64,000 nucleotides of DNA, from positions 68,223,486 to 68,287,485 of the forward strand of contig NC_084487.1 in NCBI RefSeq assembly GCF_030035675.1, given 5' to 3'. Shown piece by piece: positions 11,585-22,922 of this stretch. The stretch is from Rhineura floridana (taxonomy: Eukaryota > Chordata > Lepidosauria > Squamata > Rhineuridae). The position numbers and the translations under genes were made by a program. The notes under the pieces are model-generated. The model searched no databases. It saw only the letters and a program-made list of their open reading frames with translations, and had not been told where the DNA came from. Numbering within the stretch: position 1 is the first letter of the stretch; the number at the start of each line of letters is the position of its first letter.

Positions 11585-11672
11585 TTTTTTGGTCAGGGAC
11601 TTGTTTTTATTGTTTTATGTTATGTACAGTGCCATGTGCATCTGATGGCGCTATATAAATAAATGATAATAA
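11585..11672 (+). mobile_element. L2/CR1-type LINE 3' tail
   Basis: The phrase GTGCCATGTGCATCTGATGG followed by CGCTATATAAATAAATGATA is a LINE-like 3' terminus with a short tandem A-rich end. Only the last 90 bases or so are present. Confidence 0.5.
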
Positions 11673-12184
11673 TAGTGTATGTGTGCTAATCAAAAAATAG
11701 TTCAGTTGCAGAAATGTAAAGCAAGTTTGTCACAAGAACTTTGCTGCGAGTCTGCTTGACATCATAATCATGTTTAATACAGTAAAATAATTCAAACCAC
11801 TTTATGTACATTATCTGGTAAACATGTGGTAAGGGGCTGAAAGTTCCAAGTGTGCAATTAATATTCTGTCTTAGCATTTGTGTAGAGCTTTCTGGTATTC
11901 TGCAAATTTTAACAATTTGTGACAGAAATGTTTACATAGCCATTGATTCTATTAACTGGACTCAAAGACAGATCAGTTTCACACTGCCACTGGAGGCTTC
12001 TTTGCATTTCTGAAAAATAACTGGGGTCATTTACAAAAATCTGTAAAGTCTCTGCAAAGGTTGGTCTGTGCTATAAGCAACCCCCAGACCAAAAAAAAAA
12101 ATCCTTCAGGAAAAATTACATTAAATATGGGACAGTTACATATGGCCAGTTCAAGGAATGGCTGGGTCAAAGTACAACTAGGAC
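11673..12184. other. Unassigned DNA, no gene seen
   Basis: Moderately AT-rich with no coding frame of note. The short frames on both strands have no recognisable domain. I see no clear repeat boundary before the L2 begins. Confidence 0.3.
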
Positions 12185-13400
12185 ATGATTATGAAAATTT
12201 ATTACCCACCCTTTACCCAGAGGTCCCAGGGGCCAGACTACAACAATTTTAACACACATAATTAAAGCAATTAAAAACAACCTAAACAACATCACAGAAA
12301 AGAGGGTGGGTCCTAAAAATATACCATGGTGCTGAACAGTAGCCTTCCATTACTATTTTTTGTAAGTGGCTGTGGAGGCATGAGCGGAACCACTGAAGCA
12401 CAGTGCCCCCAACCCCCACCTCCCTGAGATGTTCCAGAAGGATATCATGGTCAACAGTATCAAAAGCCCCTGAGAGATCAAGGGGAATGAGCAGGGTCGC
12501 ATTCCCCCTATCTCTCTCCTGACAGATGTCACCAATCAGGGCGACCAAAGCAGTTTCAGTGCCATGGAAAGGATCCAAGTAATCAGTTTCCTCCATGCAT
12601 GCTTGAAGCTGGACTGCCACCACTTTCTCAAACACCTTGCCCCAAAAGGGGATATTTGCCACTGGGCGATAATTGTTTGACATTTCTGGGTCCAAGGAAG
12701 TCTTCTTAAGGAGGAGACGCACTACATCCTCCTTAAAGGCAGATGGAACCTCCCCTTCTTCCAGCAAAGCATTAGTCACTCTCTGTATCCACCCAGTTAG
12801 TCCCCTGTGGCTAGTTCTCAGCAGCCAGGATGGGCAAGGGTCAAGGGGGCAGGTGGTGGGCTGCACTTCTTCAGGCAGTTTGTCCACATCCTCAGATAAA
12901 TGAAACTGATCCAATACAGGTGGAAAAGACAGTGTTCTGGATTCCTACGTTGAAGTAGCTCTGACTGTGGCATCCAACTCTGTCTGAATCTGATAGATTT
13001 TGTCCCTAAAGTGCCTTGCACTTTGTTATAGCAGGTCTCCAAGGGTGTCAGAGCAGCATTCTATTGGCCAGATGACAAAAGCCTATTCATTACCCAGAAA
13101 AGCTCTGCTGGCTGGCTACTTGCAGATGCAATGGTGGCAGAAAAGTAAGCTTTCTTTGCTGCCACCACTGCCACGTGGTAGGCATGATAGTGCAGCCTTG
13201 CTCGTGTTTGATAAGGTTTGGACTGAGATTTGCACCACCTGTGCTCCAGCTGCCGACCCTCCTATTTCATCTCATGCAGATCACTGGAATACCAAGGTGA
13301 CCTACATGCTCCACTGCAGCGACGGGAGCACTCGGGAGCGATCGTGTCAATGGCTCTACACATCTCTCCATTCTACAGTTAGACAAGAGCCTTGAGTAGA
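12185..13400 (-). mobile_element. L2-type LINE, 5'-truncated
   Basis: The minus-strand frame 12914-12282 encodes the linker and first half of the reverse transcriptase: PLDPCPSWLLRTSHRG, YRPVANIPFWGKVFEKV, ETDYLDPFHGTETALVA and LDLSGAFDTVDHDILLEHL. The frame stops before motif B, and the catalytic YADD part is absent. The 3' side at 12185 retains the terminal CACCCTTTACCCAGAGGTCC-like segment, so an internal deletion removed the middle. Upstream (12915-13400) lies the degraded region between endonuclease and reverse transcriptase. Confidence 0.75.
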
Positions 13401-14150
13401 CAGCTATAACAAGAGACTCATGACAAATATAAACTCCCTTCAGATGGGCAGGAAATCAGTTTCAACCTTTTCTAGCTTCAGCTGCTGGCAAGTGCTTCAT
13501 CTTGGGTTTTGATGTGTGTTTCAAACGATTTTCCCTTCTGCTCCTTTGTTTCACATCGACCTCTGTTCTATTGCTTTCTCAGTTATTTCCATTAAGTGAG
13601 TCCACTGAAGGTCAGAAAAGGCCAAACGCAAGGAGGAAGCAATGGTTGCCAAACCTGGAGTTGCAGGAACAAATGGTTCATGTTCCAAGTAGTTCATGTT
13701 CTGAGAGTGACATGACTTTTATCTTTACAGAACCATTGGTAATGGTTATGGGGCTATAGACAAATTGAGGATTGTACCTTGAACAACATCTGTTAATCTC
13801 TTCTGGAGAGTAAACTACACAGCAGGAACTGCAGAAAGCTTGTAATCCATGAGTAATTTTTATTTGCTTACTTTATTTTGTCATAAACCATAGCACATTT
13901 GTCCATTTGGCATTTGTCCATCAATAAAGCAATATTATTCCTTTGCTTACCCCAAAATTAAGCACTTGCCAACAGAACATTTGAATATTTATTATACATA
14001 CACAAAAACTTGTTTGGAAGCAAATTATTTCAAGGCTGTTTCAGTATTTCCTGAAATGTAATTGTTAGCGGTAGGTTTATTGACAATGGTTTAGACATTA
14101 AATATCTCTTTCCAAACTAATTTCTTTCACGTTTATATATTTTTGTATGG
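13401..14150. other. Unassigned DNA, no gene seen
   Basis: No recognised repeat or coding domain. The plus-strand frame at 13502-13759 has no known motif and ordinary composition for a chance frame. Confidence 0.3.
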
Positions 14151-14158
14151 GTATCCAT

Positions 14159-15097
14159 TAGGGATGTGCAACTGCTCTGTGCTGAGATAGAATACTGAGG
14201 CAAATCAGGATGATTTGGAATGATTTTGCCTCTCCCTGAGTTAAACCATGATATCAACAAAGTGCCCCCAATCTGATCAGAGCCCTCACAAAGCTCATGT
14301 TGCTCTGTCACTCTGTACTCTTACTTTTCTGTACACTTTATATCCATTTTATGTGTCTATATTTATGTACTCCAAGTGAGGCTGTCTAAAAACCATCTGA
14401 AGAGTACTGAAGAGCTCTGGATGGTTCTTTTGGTTAAAACAGAGCAACAGAGGTTTTTTTTTAAAGTTAAAAGTTTCATTTAACTTTTTTTTTAATTATC
14501 CACTGTTCTGCTTGAAAAAAGTCCTCTGAAGCTCTTCAGCACTCTGCAGGGCAGCCTCACCTTTTAATGCCTATTGAAGTCCTCCAAACAAAAACATCTG
14601 GAAAGCTAACTTGGCTTTTCAATCTTGGAATTTTAATTGGCCTAATAAAGATATTGACCTAATATGGATTACGGAGGAAAATTAATCCCTTTTATTTCCC
14701 CCACAAAAGGGCCTAGACCTACAATCCACCATGAAGATCCTCCTGTACCTGCAACATTATATCAGTTTCTTCCAAAACTGAAAAAAAGTTATAGCAATTT
14801 TTAGATTTCTTATGAGAGTGAGCTTTGTTTAACATAGAGTGACTTGTAGCCCAAATCATGGACTGAAGCAGAGTACAGAGCAATTCAGAAACAGATCAGT
14901 TTATTTATTTATTTATTCAATTTATATACCGCCCCATAGCCGAAGCTCTCTGGGCGGTTCACAACAGGTAAAAAACATCTGACATACAATTAAAACCTCA
15001 TATTAAGCAGTTTAAAAATAAGTTAAAATAATAAGTTAAAAATAAATTTTTAAAATCACAGATTAAAGGTGAAACATGGGGCCCATGCACAGCCCTA
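14159..15097. mobile_element. Non-autonomous DNA transposon, hAT-like, 8-bp target duplication
   Basis: The ends TAGGGATGTGC (left) and GCACAGCCCTA (right) are inverted copies with one mismatch. They are flanked by the perfect direct repeat GTATCCAT at 14151-14158 and 15098-15105. The 939 bp include an L2 3' end inserted at about 14902-15059. No transposase frame is present. Confidence 0.75.
14902..15059 (-). mobile_element. L2-type LINE 3' end nested in the hAT-like element
   Basis: It starts with the TTTATTTATTTATTT tail, followed by the inverted CCGCCCCATAGCCGAAGCTC terminus. It is the mirror image of the tail at 4129-4195. Confidence 0.7.
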
Positions 15098-15239
15098 GTA
15101 TCCATGTACTACTAACAATGTAGCAGTGAATGTTATATTTTCTGTTAATGAAATGCTGACTTGAACATCAAATCAACTGAGGATAACAACTTCTGTTATT
15201 GAAACTTCTTCCTCTTGTTATATCACTTTTCTGAGAGAA

Positions 15240-15640
15240 GATCAGCAAGTAATATACAAAATTTTAAAAATAAAACCAAACAATAAAATTATAATACAAC
15301 AGTCTTAAAATATAACAAACAGGATCTAATAAAATTTCAAAAGCAGCACATACAAAAACTTTACAAGTAGCAGATTTAAAATCACATGAAAATTCTGTTG
15401 AAACAAAGAGGTCTTTAAAAGAAGCCTCCCCCCCTCCCAGGAGGCTGATGGACAGATTTTGGTACCATCACTGAGAACGCCCTGTCTTTCATATTTTCCC
15501 ATCTAACTTCACATATCATTGGGACAGTGAGCAAATCCTCTGAACTAGATCTTAATTGCTGGACAGATTCATATAAGAAAGTGGTGAAGGCATTGTGTCT
15601 AATAACCTACTTTCAGTCTAGATGTCACCTAGACAGCTTA
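15240..15640 (-). mobile_element. Old L2-type LINE 3' remnant
   Basis: Runs of AAAATTTTAAAAATAAAACC and a segment with CATCACTGAGAACGCCCTGT correspond to the 3' end and last coding part of the L2 family. The latter is comparable to 23720-23745 in the better copy. It is heavily decayed. Confidence 0.5.
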
Positions 15641-16031
15641 CAAAAAAGAGGGAGCTGTAACAGAAATCTGCCTGACTAGGATTCCACTAGAATTCATGGA
15701 ATTTCAAACAAATTGAGTGACTTCTGTATCCTGAAAATCCCAGCTTTGTCTTTGACCCTTTTTTAATTTCAACTAAAAGAGCAACTTTCTATCTGTGAAG
15801 TTTGTACAGAAAAATAAAAATAAAGGTGTATCAGCAGTTTTCACTTTAGTACTGAGAGAATGCTCCAAATGAAAGACGTTCATGCTACATAACTCTCTGT
15901 ACTTTGGCACAACAATCTATGACCTTGCTCCTACTTTCTATCATGACCTTCAATTACCCATCTCCATTACCACTCCCTCCTCAGATTCCATCCTTGGTCA
16001 AATTTTACAACCAGACAGAATACAGTAGGTT

Positions 16032-16133
16032 GGATCGTGATGCTTAGAGTGGATCTATAGAAATAAATGGGACTCAAGTTAATCATGACTCACTTAAGTC
16101 ACATTGATTTCAGTGGGTCTACCCTAAGCATGA
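16032..16133. repeat. Palindromic squamate hairpin repeat
   Basis: Two arms around TCACTTAAGTCACATTGATT: ATGCTTAGAGTGGATCTATA on the left and GGTCTACCCTAAGCAT on the right. It belongs to an abundant small family in this window. Fainter or half copies are at about 1228-1272, 17283-17349, 17478-17566, 22065-22145, 22625-22690, 25372-25463, 27178-27258, 27858-27948, 36725-36840, 37950-38035 and 58322-58400. Confidence 0.65.
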
Positions 16134-16560
16134 CTAAGTCCCAATTCAATTCAGTATATAAAATATATCCTAACTGCAGTATGTGGGGGTTGCCTCTCTG
16201 GGTCTGATTTTGTTGAATTGCTCTTCAGATGTTGTGGCATCCCTGCTCTTTTCTGTCAATGGCAATACTTGTTTACATCAGCAGGCAACACCTTCCATCA
16301 CATACTGAGTAACGCTGCCACTAGCACCTTTACTTCAGGTCCAATACTTGTTCTCTTTAGGATATGAGGATGTGACAATGTGTATTAATCTTATTATTTC
16401 ATCTATATTACTTTCCATCTTGGTAGTAGTGGTATAGTGGCAAATTTCATGCCATGCCCCCTCGGTCAGCCATGTCCCTCACCCCCCCTCTCTCACACAC
16501 ACACTACAGATTCACTGGTGTCACTGATCCACCACCACCACCCCCATCCCTACTATGACT

Positions 16561-16897
16561 ATGGAGAAGGAGGAGGCTGGAGAGGAGGGTTCCCCTGGGC
16601 TGAACAACAGAGAGGAGGCTGTGGCAACAGCCTCCTCAGCAGCGTCAGGCCCCGGCAGAGGAATAGGAATAGGAGGCACCATACCACAGAGCAAGAGACT
16701 AGCTGTAGGCTGGAGTGGGAATTAAGCAGATTTTTTGTCTGCCCCAGCCTACAGCTTATTTCTTGCCCTGTGGTGTGGCCCCTCCTCTTCCTTTTCCTCC
16801 TCTGTGGTCTGGCCCTGCTCTGAGAGGCTGTTGCAGAACCTCTGCTATATCGTTCGGCCCAGGCCCACCCCCCTTCTCCTGCCTCCTTCTTCTCCAT
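16561..16897. repeat. Imperfect inverted repeat, about 155-bp arms
   Basis: The left arm (16561 to about 16720) begins ATGGAGAAGGAGGAGGC and ends with CTGTAGGCTGGAGTGGG. The right arm (about 16742-16897) is its complement with perhaps a quarter of positions changed. Both arms are purine/pyrimidine skewed and GC-rich. The long frames on both strands here follow from the inverted structure and have no recognisable domain. Confidence 0.6.
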
Positions 16898-17745
16898 GGT
16901 AGTGGGGTGGCGGATTGGAGGGGGCTGCCTGTAGAAAAAGTAACAGGACAGCATGCCAATGCTTCCCTCCAGGAAAACACAGCTGGTAGTAATGGTTGCC
17001 TCTATTGCTGCAGTTGTTCCCACAATGGTAACTGATCATCTAAACAACCTTCCATCTCCATTGGATGTGTTATGTTACAGCAACCACGCATATGATAAGC
17101 CTAAACTGAATGTAGAATTCTAGGCCTCCTAGATTTGAATAAAATGTACATATCTATTCCTAACATAATAATTTGTAATCTTCATATTATTTAAGTATCT
17201 ATTTACATTTGTAAGAGTCAATTCATATTTTAAGGGCTTATAAAATTACTAATATCAGTTATCAAAACTTATTTGCCCTTGCCTGGGAGTAAAGCCCCTT
17301 GAATTTAGTAGGACTTTCTTCTGAGTAGACATATATAGGATTGCACTGTAGATCATTTCTTGCTGTATTCATAATAGGTCAGGTTTTTACATGTATTATT
17401 TTCATTTCTTAATTTCTTTATGTTTCAGACCTTTTATGTCTAATAAGGAGATGGTAATAAGCCACGCACTAAGCCTGCAGTCCTGGGCAAACTTGTAAAT
17501 AAATTCTGTTGAACTCAGTGGGATTTACTTCTGAGTAAACATGCATAGGATTGTGCAGTGCAGTTAAAATACAGTATTGGCAGGGAAGGGGGCTCTCCAA
17601 GTTCTACGGGGGCAGTCATTGTGGGCTGCAGTCAACTTTCCAGTTGACAGCAGAACCCCAAGGCCCCAGAAAGACTTTGTACTTCCCAAAAGAAAGTATA
17701 ACAAGGAATTCTTATAAGTCTGAATGCTAATTGCATCTCCTGAAG

Positions 17746-18060
17746 GAGCTGCAGGCTGAGTCATGCTGCTGCAGGGATGAGACTGTGCTGGGACCATCAA
17801 GGGGCAAGCATTTCCACCTGCCTTGCCCCACCCCTCTGCCTGGGCCTTATCAGGAGGAGCTGCAGGCTGAGTCCTGCTGCTGCTGGGATGAGACTGTGCT
17901 GGGACCATCAAGGGGCAAGCATTTCCACCTGCCTTGCCCCACCCCTCTGCCTGGGCCTTATCGGGAGGAGCTGCAGGCTGAGTCGTGCTGCTGCAGGGAT
18001 GGGACTGTGCTGGGACCATCAAGGGGCAAGCATTTCCACCTGCCTTGCCCCCCACCCCTG
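17746..18060 (+). repeat. 111-bp minisatellite, just under three copies
   Basis: Units start at 17746, 17857 and 17968 with GAGCTGCAGGCTGAGTC and differ by only a few bases, so the array is recent. The unit length is a multiple of three, so one plus frame (17731-18138) and one minus frame (18073-17564) stay open as a repeated 37-residue unit. That alone does not make either a gene. Confidence 0.85.
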
Positions 18061-18189
18061 CTCTTAGTGACATTTGTTTGGGGACTGTCCTTTACCAGGA
18101 AGATGAATGTTTTTGGTTTGCTGTTCCTGTTTTTTTAGCTTTTCCATTATTGTCAGTTTTTATTGTTAGTCTCTTAATGTTTTGATGTT

Positions 18190-18292
18190 TGCATGTTCTG
18201 CTTTGTACGTCGCTTAGAGTGGCTGACAATTCAGCCAGATAAGCGACTAATAAGTCGAATAAATAAATAAATAAATAAATAAATAAATTTAC
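18190..18292 (+). mobile_element. L2-type LINE 3' tail
   Basis: GTACGTCGCTTAGAGTGGCT, then CAGATAAGCGACTAATAAGT, then an AATAAATAAAT run. It matches, inverted, the 3' end of the L2 at 23425-24870 (CTCTAGGCGAC phrase), so it belongs to that subfamily. Confidence 0.65.
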
Positions 18293-19300
18293 ATTTTGGA
18301 TTTTCTCAAAAAAATGCCCCAGAGTGCGCTGAAGCCCCACAGATTTATGAAAAAAAAATGGAATACAAGTGAGGCTGTGGATAATATGAGTAACTGTAGA
18401 TGGCATTTGACATTGCTGTTAATAGTTATATTGTTCTCAGGATTACTAAATATTACTAGTTAGGCTGCAGAACACATGCCTTTGGGAATCCATTTATTTG
18501 GAAACTTTATCAAGGCAATGTTACAATCAGTGGCAAATTATCATTCGCTCCTTTGGAATTCATTGTAATAAGGGTACTGTTAATAAAGTTTGATATTATC
18601 CATGAGGCTTTGACGTAGAGGAAATCTGTTAAAATGCCAGTATTTGCATGGCAAGCAACAGTGCTAACAAAAGACAGTCTTATGCAACGATAGGTCAGTC
18701 ATCTAGCAACTTGGCAAATGTGAACCAATTAAACACCCCTTTACCCTGTGAGGTACATCTATAAGCAATTTAGCTCACTAACTAAATTAATCCTAATGTC
18801 TAATCTGTTAATCCTGGTGCTTTCTAGTCACTCTGCATGAACCAGATTGCTCTCCTAGCATCAGTATTACTGGCACTTCAGAACATAGATTTAATATGGC
18901 CTGCAGGGACTTGGAAAAGATCCTTATGCAGAGATTCGGCGGGGGGGGGACACAGAGTTCTAGAGCCAGGGTGTATTAGCTGTTAAACAATGCTTCCAAA
19001 CTGGCAGGAATCACATTCCCTGGATTTAATTCCTGCGTGTACCAGAGGGAAAACAGGTTCCAGGACTGTAACGTAAGAAGTAATGTTGTCTATAAACCCT
19101 TGCATTGTTGAATTATGCCTTTTAAGGATCATCAATGTATACTCTACATGTTAACATATGCAAATGTAAACTTTAAAGATGAGTTTCTCAGTCACTTCAT
19201 GATGAAGATAATGAGCAGTATCAAATGCACTTGTTCCATTAGTACAAGTATTTCTGCTTCTGCAATGAAACTCCCCCCTTCCCATGTGTACCTTGCTTGT
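18293..19300. other. AT-rich DNA without a gene; possible conserved non-coding stretch
   Basis: No coding frame or repeat was recognised. About 18400-18860 is non-repetitive, with a long, evenly mixed AT-rich texture and several TAAT cores. Confidence 0.3.
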
Positions 19301-19447
19301 TGTTGTTATTATGTGCCTTCAAGTCAATTAAGACTTATGGTGACCGTATGAATCATCAACCTCCAATAGCATCTGTTATAAACCACCCTGTTCAGATCTT
19401 GTAAATTCAGGTCTGTGACTTTCTTTATGGAATCAATCCATCTCTTG
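19301..19447 (-). mobile_element. BovB (RTE) LINE 3' end
   Basis: The minus strand carries the BovB terminus: it starts with GCCTTCAAGTCAATTAAGAC on the low side and includes CAGATCTTGTAAATTCAGGT. It matches, inverted, the copy at 52546-52880. Confidence 0.75.
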
Positions 19448-19592
19448 TTTGGTGTGCCCTCCCCTCCCCAAATCTCCTCCAGAGGATTGGGGGGAAACCC
19501 AGAACAGATTTATGGGTGTGGGGAGAAAAGAGAGAGAAGTTCTGTTGTGTAGCCAAAATTCCTTGCACTGATGGAACAGGCTAGTTGAATGT
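19448..19592 (+). repeat. Partial copy of a 240-bp palindromic miniature element
   Basis: It shares TCTCCTCCAGAGGATTGGGG and the end CTAGTTGAAT with the elements at 43438-43672 and 47978-48222. Only part of the element is present, directly abutting the BovB end. Confidence 0.55.
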
Positions 19593-19664
19593 GTATTATT
19601 TTTTATGTATATTGTATATATTTTGTAGTGTGCATCACACCACTGATTGATTTAACACTTACTT

Positions 19665-19862
19665 CTTACTCACGTACTTATTACATTTATAAACCACCTT
19701 TTCTCCAAAGAACTCCAAACACAAAGTGGAATACATGGTTCCCTCAATTTTATTCTCACAATTTTGGGAGGTAGATTAAGCTAAGAGAGAGCTGCTGTAC
19801 CAAGGCTACCCAGTGAGCCTAATGGCTGAATGGGATCAGTGAAACAAAATCTGTCTGGCAGA
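19665..19862 (-). mobile_element. CORE-SINE fragment with L2-type tail
   Basis: The low side has the tail phrase ATAAACCACCTTTTCTCCAA. Farther right is the inverted core (ACCCAGTGAGCCTAATGGCT). It is the same arrangement as the SINE at 52370-52925. Confidence 0.6.
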
Positions 19863-19869
19863 TAGTGAT

Positions 19870-20150
19870 GGAGGAGAAATTCAATTCAGTTCTCATTGAA
19901 AGGCAAACCTACCTAAAGTTGCACTATCTGACACAATATAATCCATAGAAATTCGCACTTCTCTGAATTTTGCAATGCAGATTTCCAGCCAAGTAATGTG
20001 TACACAAATGTATATACTGCAGTAAAGTGTCGATAAAAATGCATATATTAATGAAAATCACATACAAATATGCACTATAGTGGGAAAATCTCCCATTAAA
20101 ATAAATGAGATTTATAAGTGCTTTGGATAGGTCATGGTTAGCATACTAGC
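19870..20150. mobile_element. Old non-autonomous DNA element, hAT-like family
   Basis: The phrase GAAATTCAATTCAGTTCTCA and the following bases match, inverted, the end near 34570-34618. The other boundary and any duplication are unclear. Confidence 0.35.
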
Positions 20151-20154
20151 AGTA

Positions 20155-20520
20155 TTTTATTTTATTTATTTATATAACAAGATTTATATACTATTTAAAC
20201 AACAAAAATCATACCAATAAAATCAAACATTAAAAACAAATATGCATAATTAAATTACATGTTAATATTACATGTCAGCCTGAACAAAAAAGTTTTTAGC
20301 AGGTGCTGAAAAGAAAACAATGAAGGTGCCTGTCTATTTTCATTGAGCAGGGATTTCCAGAGAACAGAGACTGCCTCACTGAAGGATCGATTCCTTGCAA
20401 GTGTGGAATGAACATTATGTTGAAAAGAAGAAAAATAGATGGAGAAGCCACTTAAGTCTTCATGTCCCCCTTTCCGTGCAACATCTGAAGCCGCTTTCAT
20501 TTGTAAAGCCACACTTGGTA
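20155..20520 (-). mobile_element. L2-type LINE 3' end with last coding part
   Basis: The minus frame 20512-20255 ends in a recognisable L2 C-terminus (LWKSLLNENRQAPSLFSFQH, then LLKTFLF), comparable to the LPLNIRQAPSLLSFRRLLKT region of the copy at 6339-7001. The TTTATTTATTTATATAAC tail lies at about 20160. Confidence 0.7.
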
Positions 20521-21560
20521 TGTTTACTTAGTAGAACTGTGTCAGACTAATGAGATTGGGGTGGGAACATTTTCACAGCCTGGGATTAGTTGTGCCTTCA
20601 GTGCCTCCCACAACAAGCAGTGTATTGATAGTGGACATTCAGAGGGAATCATGCAATCTGGTGAAATAGTTCATTGCACAGGAGGAATGGTGTCTGCTTT
20701 AGCAACACAATAGAGGAGGAATTTTAGCGTCTCTGAATACAAGAGGGAGAGGGAATTCCCCTTGAACACTCCTGATGTACACTGCTGCTGTCAGCAATTT
20801 GATTAATGTGGAACCTGCAAAGGCAACAATGTAGTCAGGAAATCTTGATTAGCTGTCACTGCTACCTCAAAGTTAATGATTGCTAATGATTTATTGACAA
20901 TTGCTGCTAACCCAAAATGAGTTCCTCTAGCAATTGGATGAAATTATATAGGAAATTACTATGCTGTGGCACATTAAATAATTGATTCCCCAAGTGTACA
21001 TTTCAAGTTGTAAATTGCATGGAAAAAGCAGCATAACAATTACCAGAACTAATGGCTCCTGGAACTTGTGATCTTGTTTACCTTTCATTTTGTGCTCCTG
21101 GAACAGACCTATATAACATTCAAGAAAGGCAACATTATGTTGAGCAACATCCAGTGCTGGCCATCAGCTTAGCTTGAGTCTATCTTGTGACTAGGATAAT
21201 AGTCTTTTCATGCTACCTGGCAGATGTCTACTTTTCAGGATAAGATGCATAATTGCAGGAGCACTTTAAAAATAATATTTCTGCTCTAATAAAAACTAAG
21301 GAATGGGATAGATTATTCATGAGGTTATTTTGCATGCAGAGTAAGCAACAATACAGCTCAGAAAGCAAAATCTATTATCTGGATTGTTGTGTTCTCTACG
21401 TACAGATTATTGCCCTTCTGGATGTTGAGCTTCTATCACACATAATGAGCTTAAGGTCCACAAGCCTTTCATTTGGACAATCAGGGCCGGCAGAAATGTT
21501 TCTTCCATGTAACTACTGAAAGCTGTAAAGGCTAGCAGAATATAGCTGGTTTAGGGAACA
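20521..21560. other. Gene-free stretch with a strong candidate conserved non-coding element
   Basis: From about 20745 to 21115 the sequence is unique-looking and packed with homeodomain-like cores (GATTAATG, TTGATTAGCTGTCA, TAATGATTGCTAATGATTTA, AAATAATTGATT). It has no coding frame and no repeat signature. This resembles deeply conserved vertebrate enhancers, but conservation cannot be measured here. Confidence 0.35.
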
Positions 21561-21569
21561 GACAGGCAG

Positions 21570-21768
21570 AGCAATCCAAATGATGGGGGCCGGCATAGGT
21601 GGGGCTGGCATAGGAGGAGTTGGCGGAAAGCTCCATGGCATCCACTTGCTGCTCAGCCCTGGCGGGGGGCTTCTGCTGGCAGCGTGGGGAACCTGCCAAT
21701 TCAGCCGGGGGGGCGCTACATCATACTCCCCTTAGCCTGGTGGAAATATGAGTTGGATTGCGCCCTAG
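21570..21768. repeat. GC-rich miniature element, family of the window's right end
   Basis: GCAATCCAAATGATGGGGGC at the left and GGATTGCGCCCTAG at the right read as imperfect inverted ends. The sequence starting at 63779 (CAGGGCGCAATGCAATTCC) looks like the same family. The type of element is uncertain. Confidence 0.4.
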
Positions 21769-21879
21769 ACCTACCTATACACTTCTGTCTTCAGTAGAGG
21801 CCCAGCTATGTGTGCCACCTCCATCTGAGGTACAGTTGATGGGTATGAGGCACAGGGCCTTTGTGATAGTTGCACCCAG

Positions 21880-22250
21880 GTTATAGAACATCTGGCTATG
21901 GGAAATGTCCTAACTTCCTCTCTATAGGTTTTCAAGCACAAATTAAAAACTTGTCTTGCTTAATTGTTCCTTTCTGAGATGAAGCCACAATTTGATTATG
22001 ATGATGCTCACTTGTTGTTTTAATATTTGCCGTTGGCACTCCTGCTGCTGTTGCACTACAATATACAGTCCTGTGCAAAATTACCTGGGAGTAAGTTCCA
22101 TTGCACATAGACCTCTTTCTGAGTAAACATGGATGGAATTGTGCTGTTTTTTATTTTTGTTATCTTGTACGTTCCCGATTCTTTTAATGTTATTAGCTGC
22201 CATGATGGCTCCAAAGACAGGCTAAACATATTTAATAAATGAAAGTAAAT
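21880..22250 (+). mobile_element. L2-type LINE 3' end with a hairpin repeat inside
   Basis: The coding end (GTTTTCAAGCACAAATTAAA region) and a terminus near GGCTAAACATATTTAATAAA are separated by a hairpin-family repeat at about 22065-22145. Decay is strong. Confidence 0.5.
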
Positions 22251-22714
22251 GCATAAGAATTTTACATATTTACATAAATTGGAGGAAAATGAACTAATAT
22301 GAAAAACTTTAAAATGTAAATCCTAAATAAGGACAAATTTACAATAAACATGTAAAGTTTTTCATTATGCAGTTGGATCTTGTTTAGCAAAAACTGATTT
22401 CTGATTTAAAAGGTGAGTCAAACCAGAAAAAATATTCAAATTATTTAATCTCTGTAAGTAAGCAATGTTAAAACATGTCTAGCTCTGATATTTATGAGAG
22501 TTTCAAGGAAAACTTGCTGTAAGTGAATAAAAATAAATCACAGTTAAAGAGACTAAACTGAGATTTTATACAAATATTGATCGATTGAGGAATTAATTTG
22601 GGCTGCAATGCTACCCACACTTAACTTGTGAATTACAGTGCAATCCTATACAATTCTACTCAGAAGTAAGTCCAAGAAGCTTGATGGGATATATGGGTCT
22701 TCCACATCATCCTC

Positions 22715-22890
22715 ATTTTACCACAACCCTGTGGGTTTGGTTTGACTGATGGGTGATTGGCCCAAGGTAACCCAGTAAGTTTAGTGGCTGATTTGAACTT
22801 GGGTCTTCCCAGTCTTAATCCAGCACTGCTTAAAAGCCTATTTTGGTAAGAAGCAGTATATAAATTAATAAATAATAATCACACTGTCTT
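22715..22890 (-). mobile_element. MIR-like CORE-SINE
   Basis: The inverted core GGGTGATTGGCCCAAGGTAA is followed by the head segment TTGAACTTGGGTCTTCCCAG. The tail side carries ATCCTCATTTTACCACAACC. A further short L2-like tail piece (AGCAGTATATAAATTAATAA) follows. Confidence 0.65.
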
Positions 22891-22922
22891 AGTTTCTAGA
22901 GAACTCCAGCATTACCTGTAGG

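Noticed and set aside
16437-17039. Overlapping frames on both strands up to 154 codons
   Set aside because: Explained by the GC-rich inverted repeat at 16561-16897.
17564-18138. Frames of 169 and 135 codons with repeated 37-residue units
   Set aside because: The minisatellite unit is a multiple of three, so frames stay open by arithmetic. No other gene signal.
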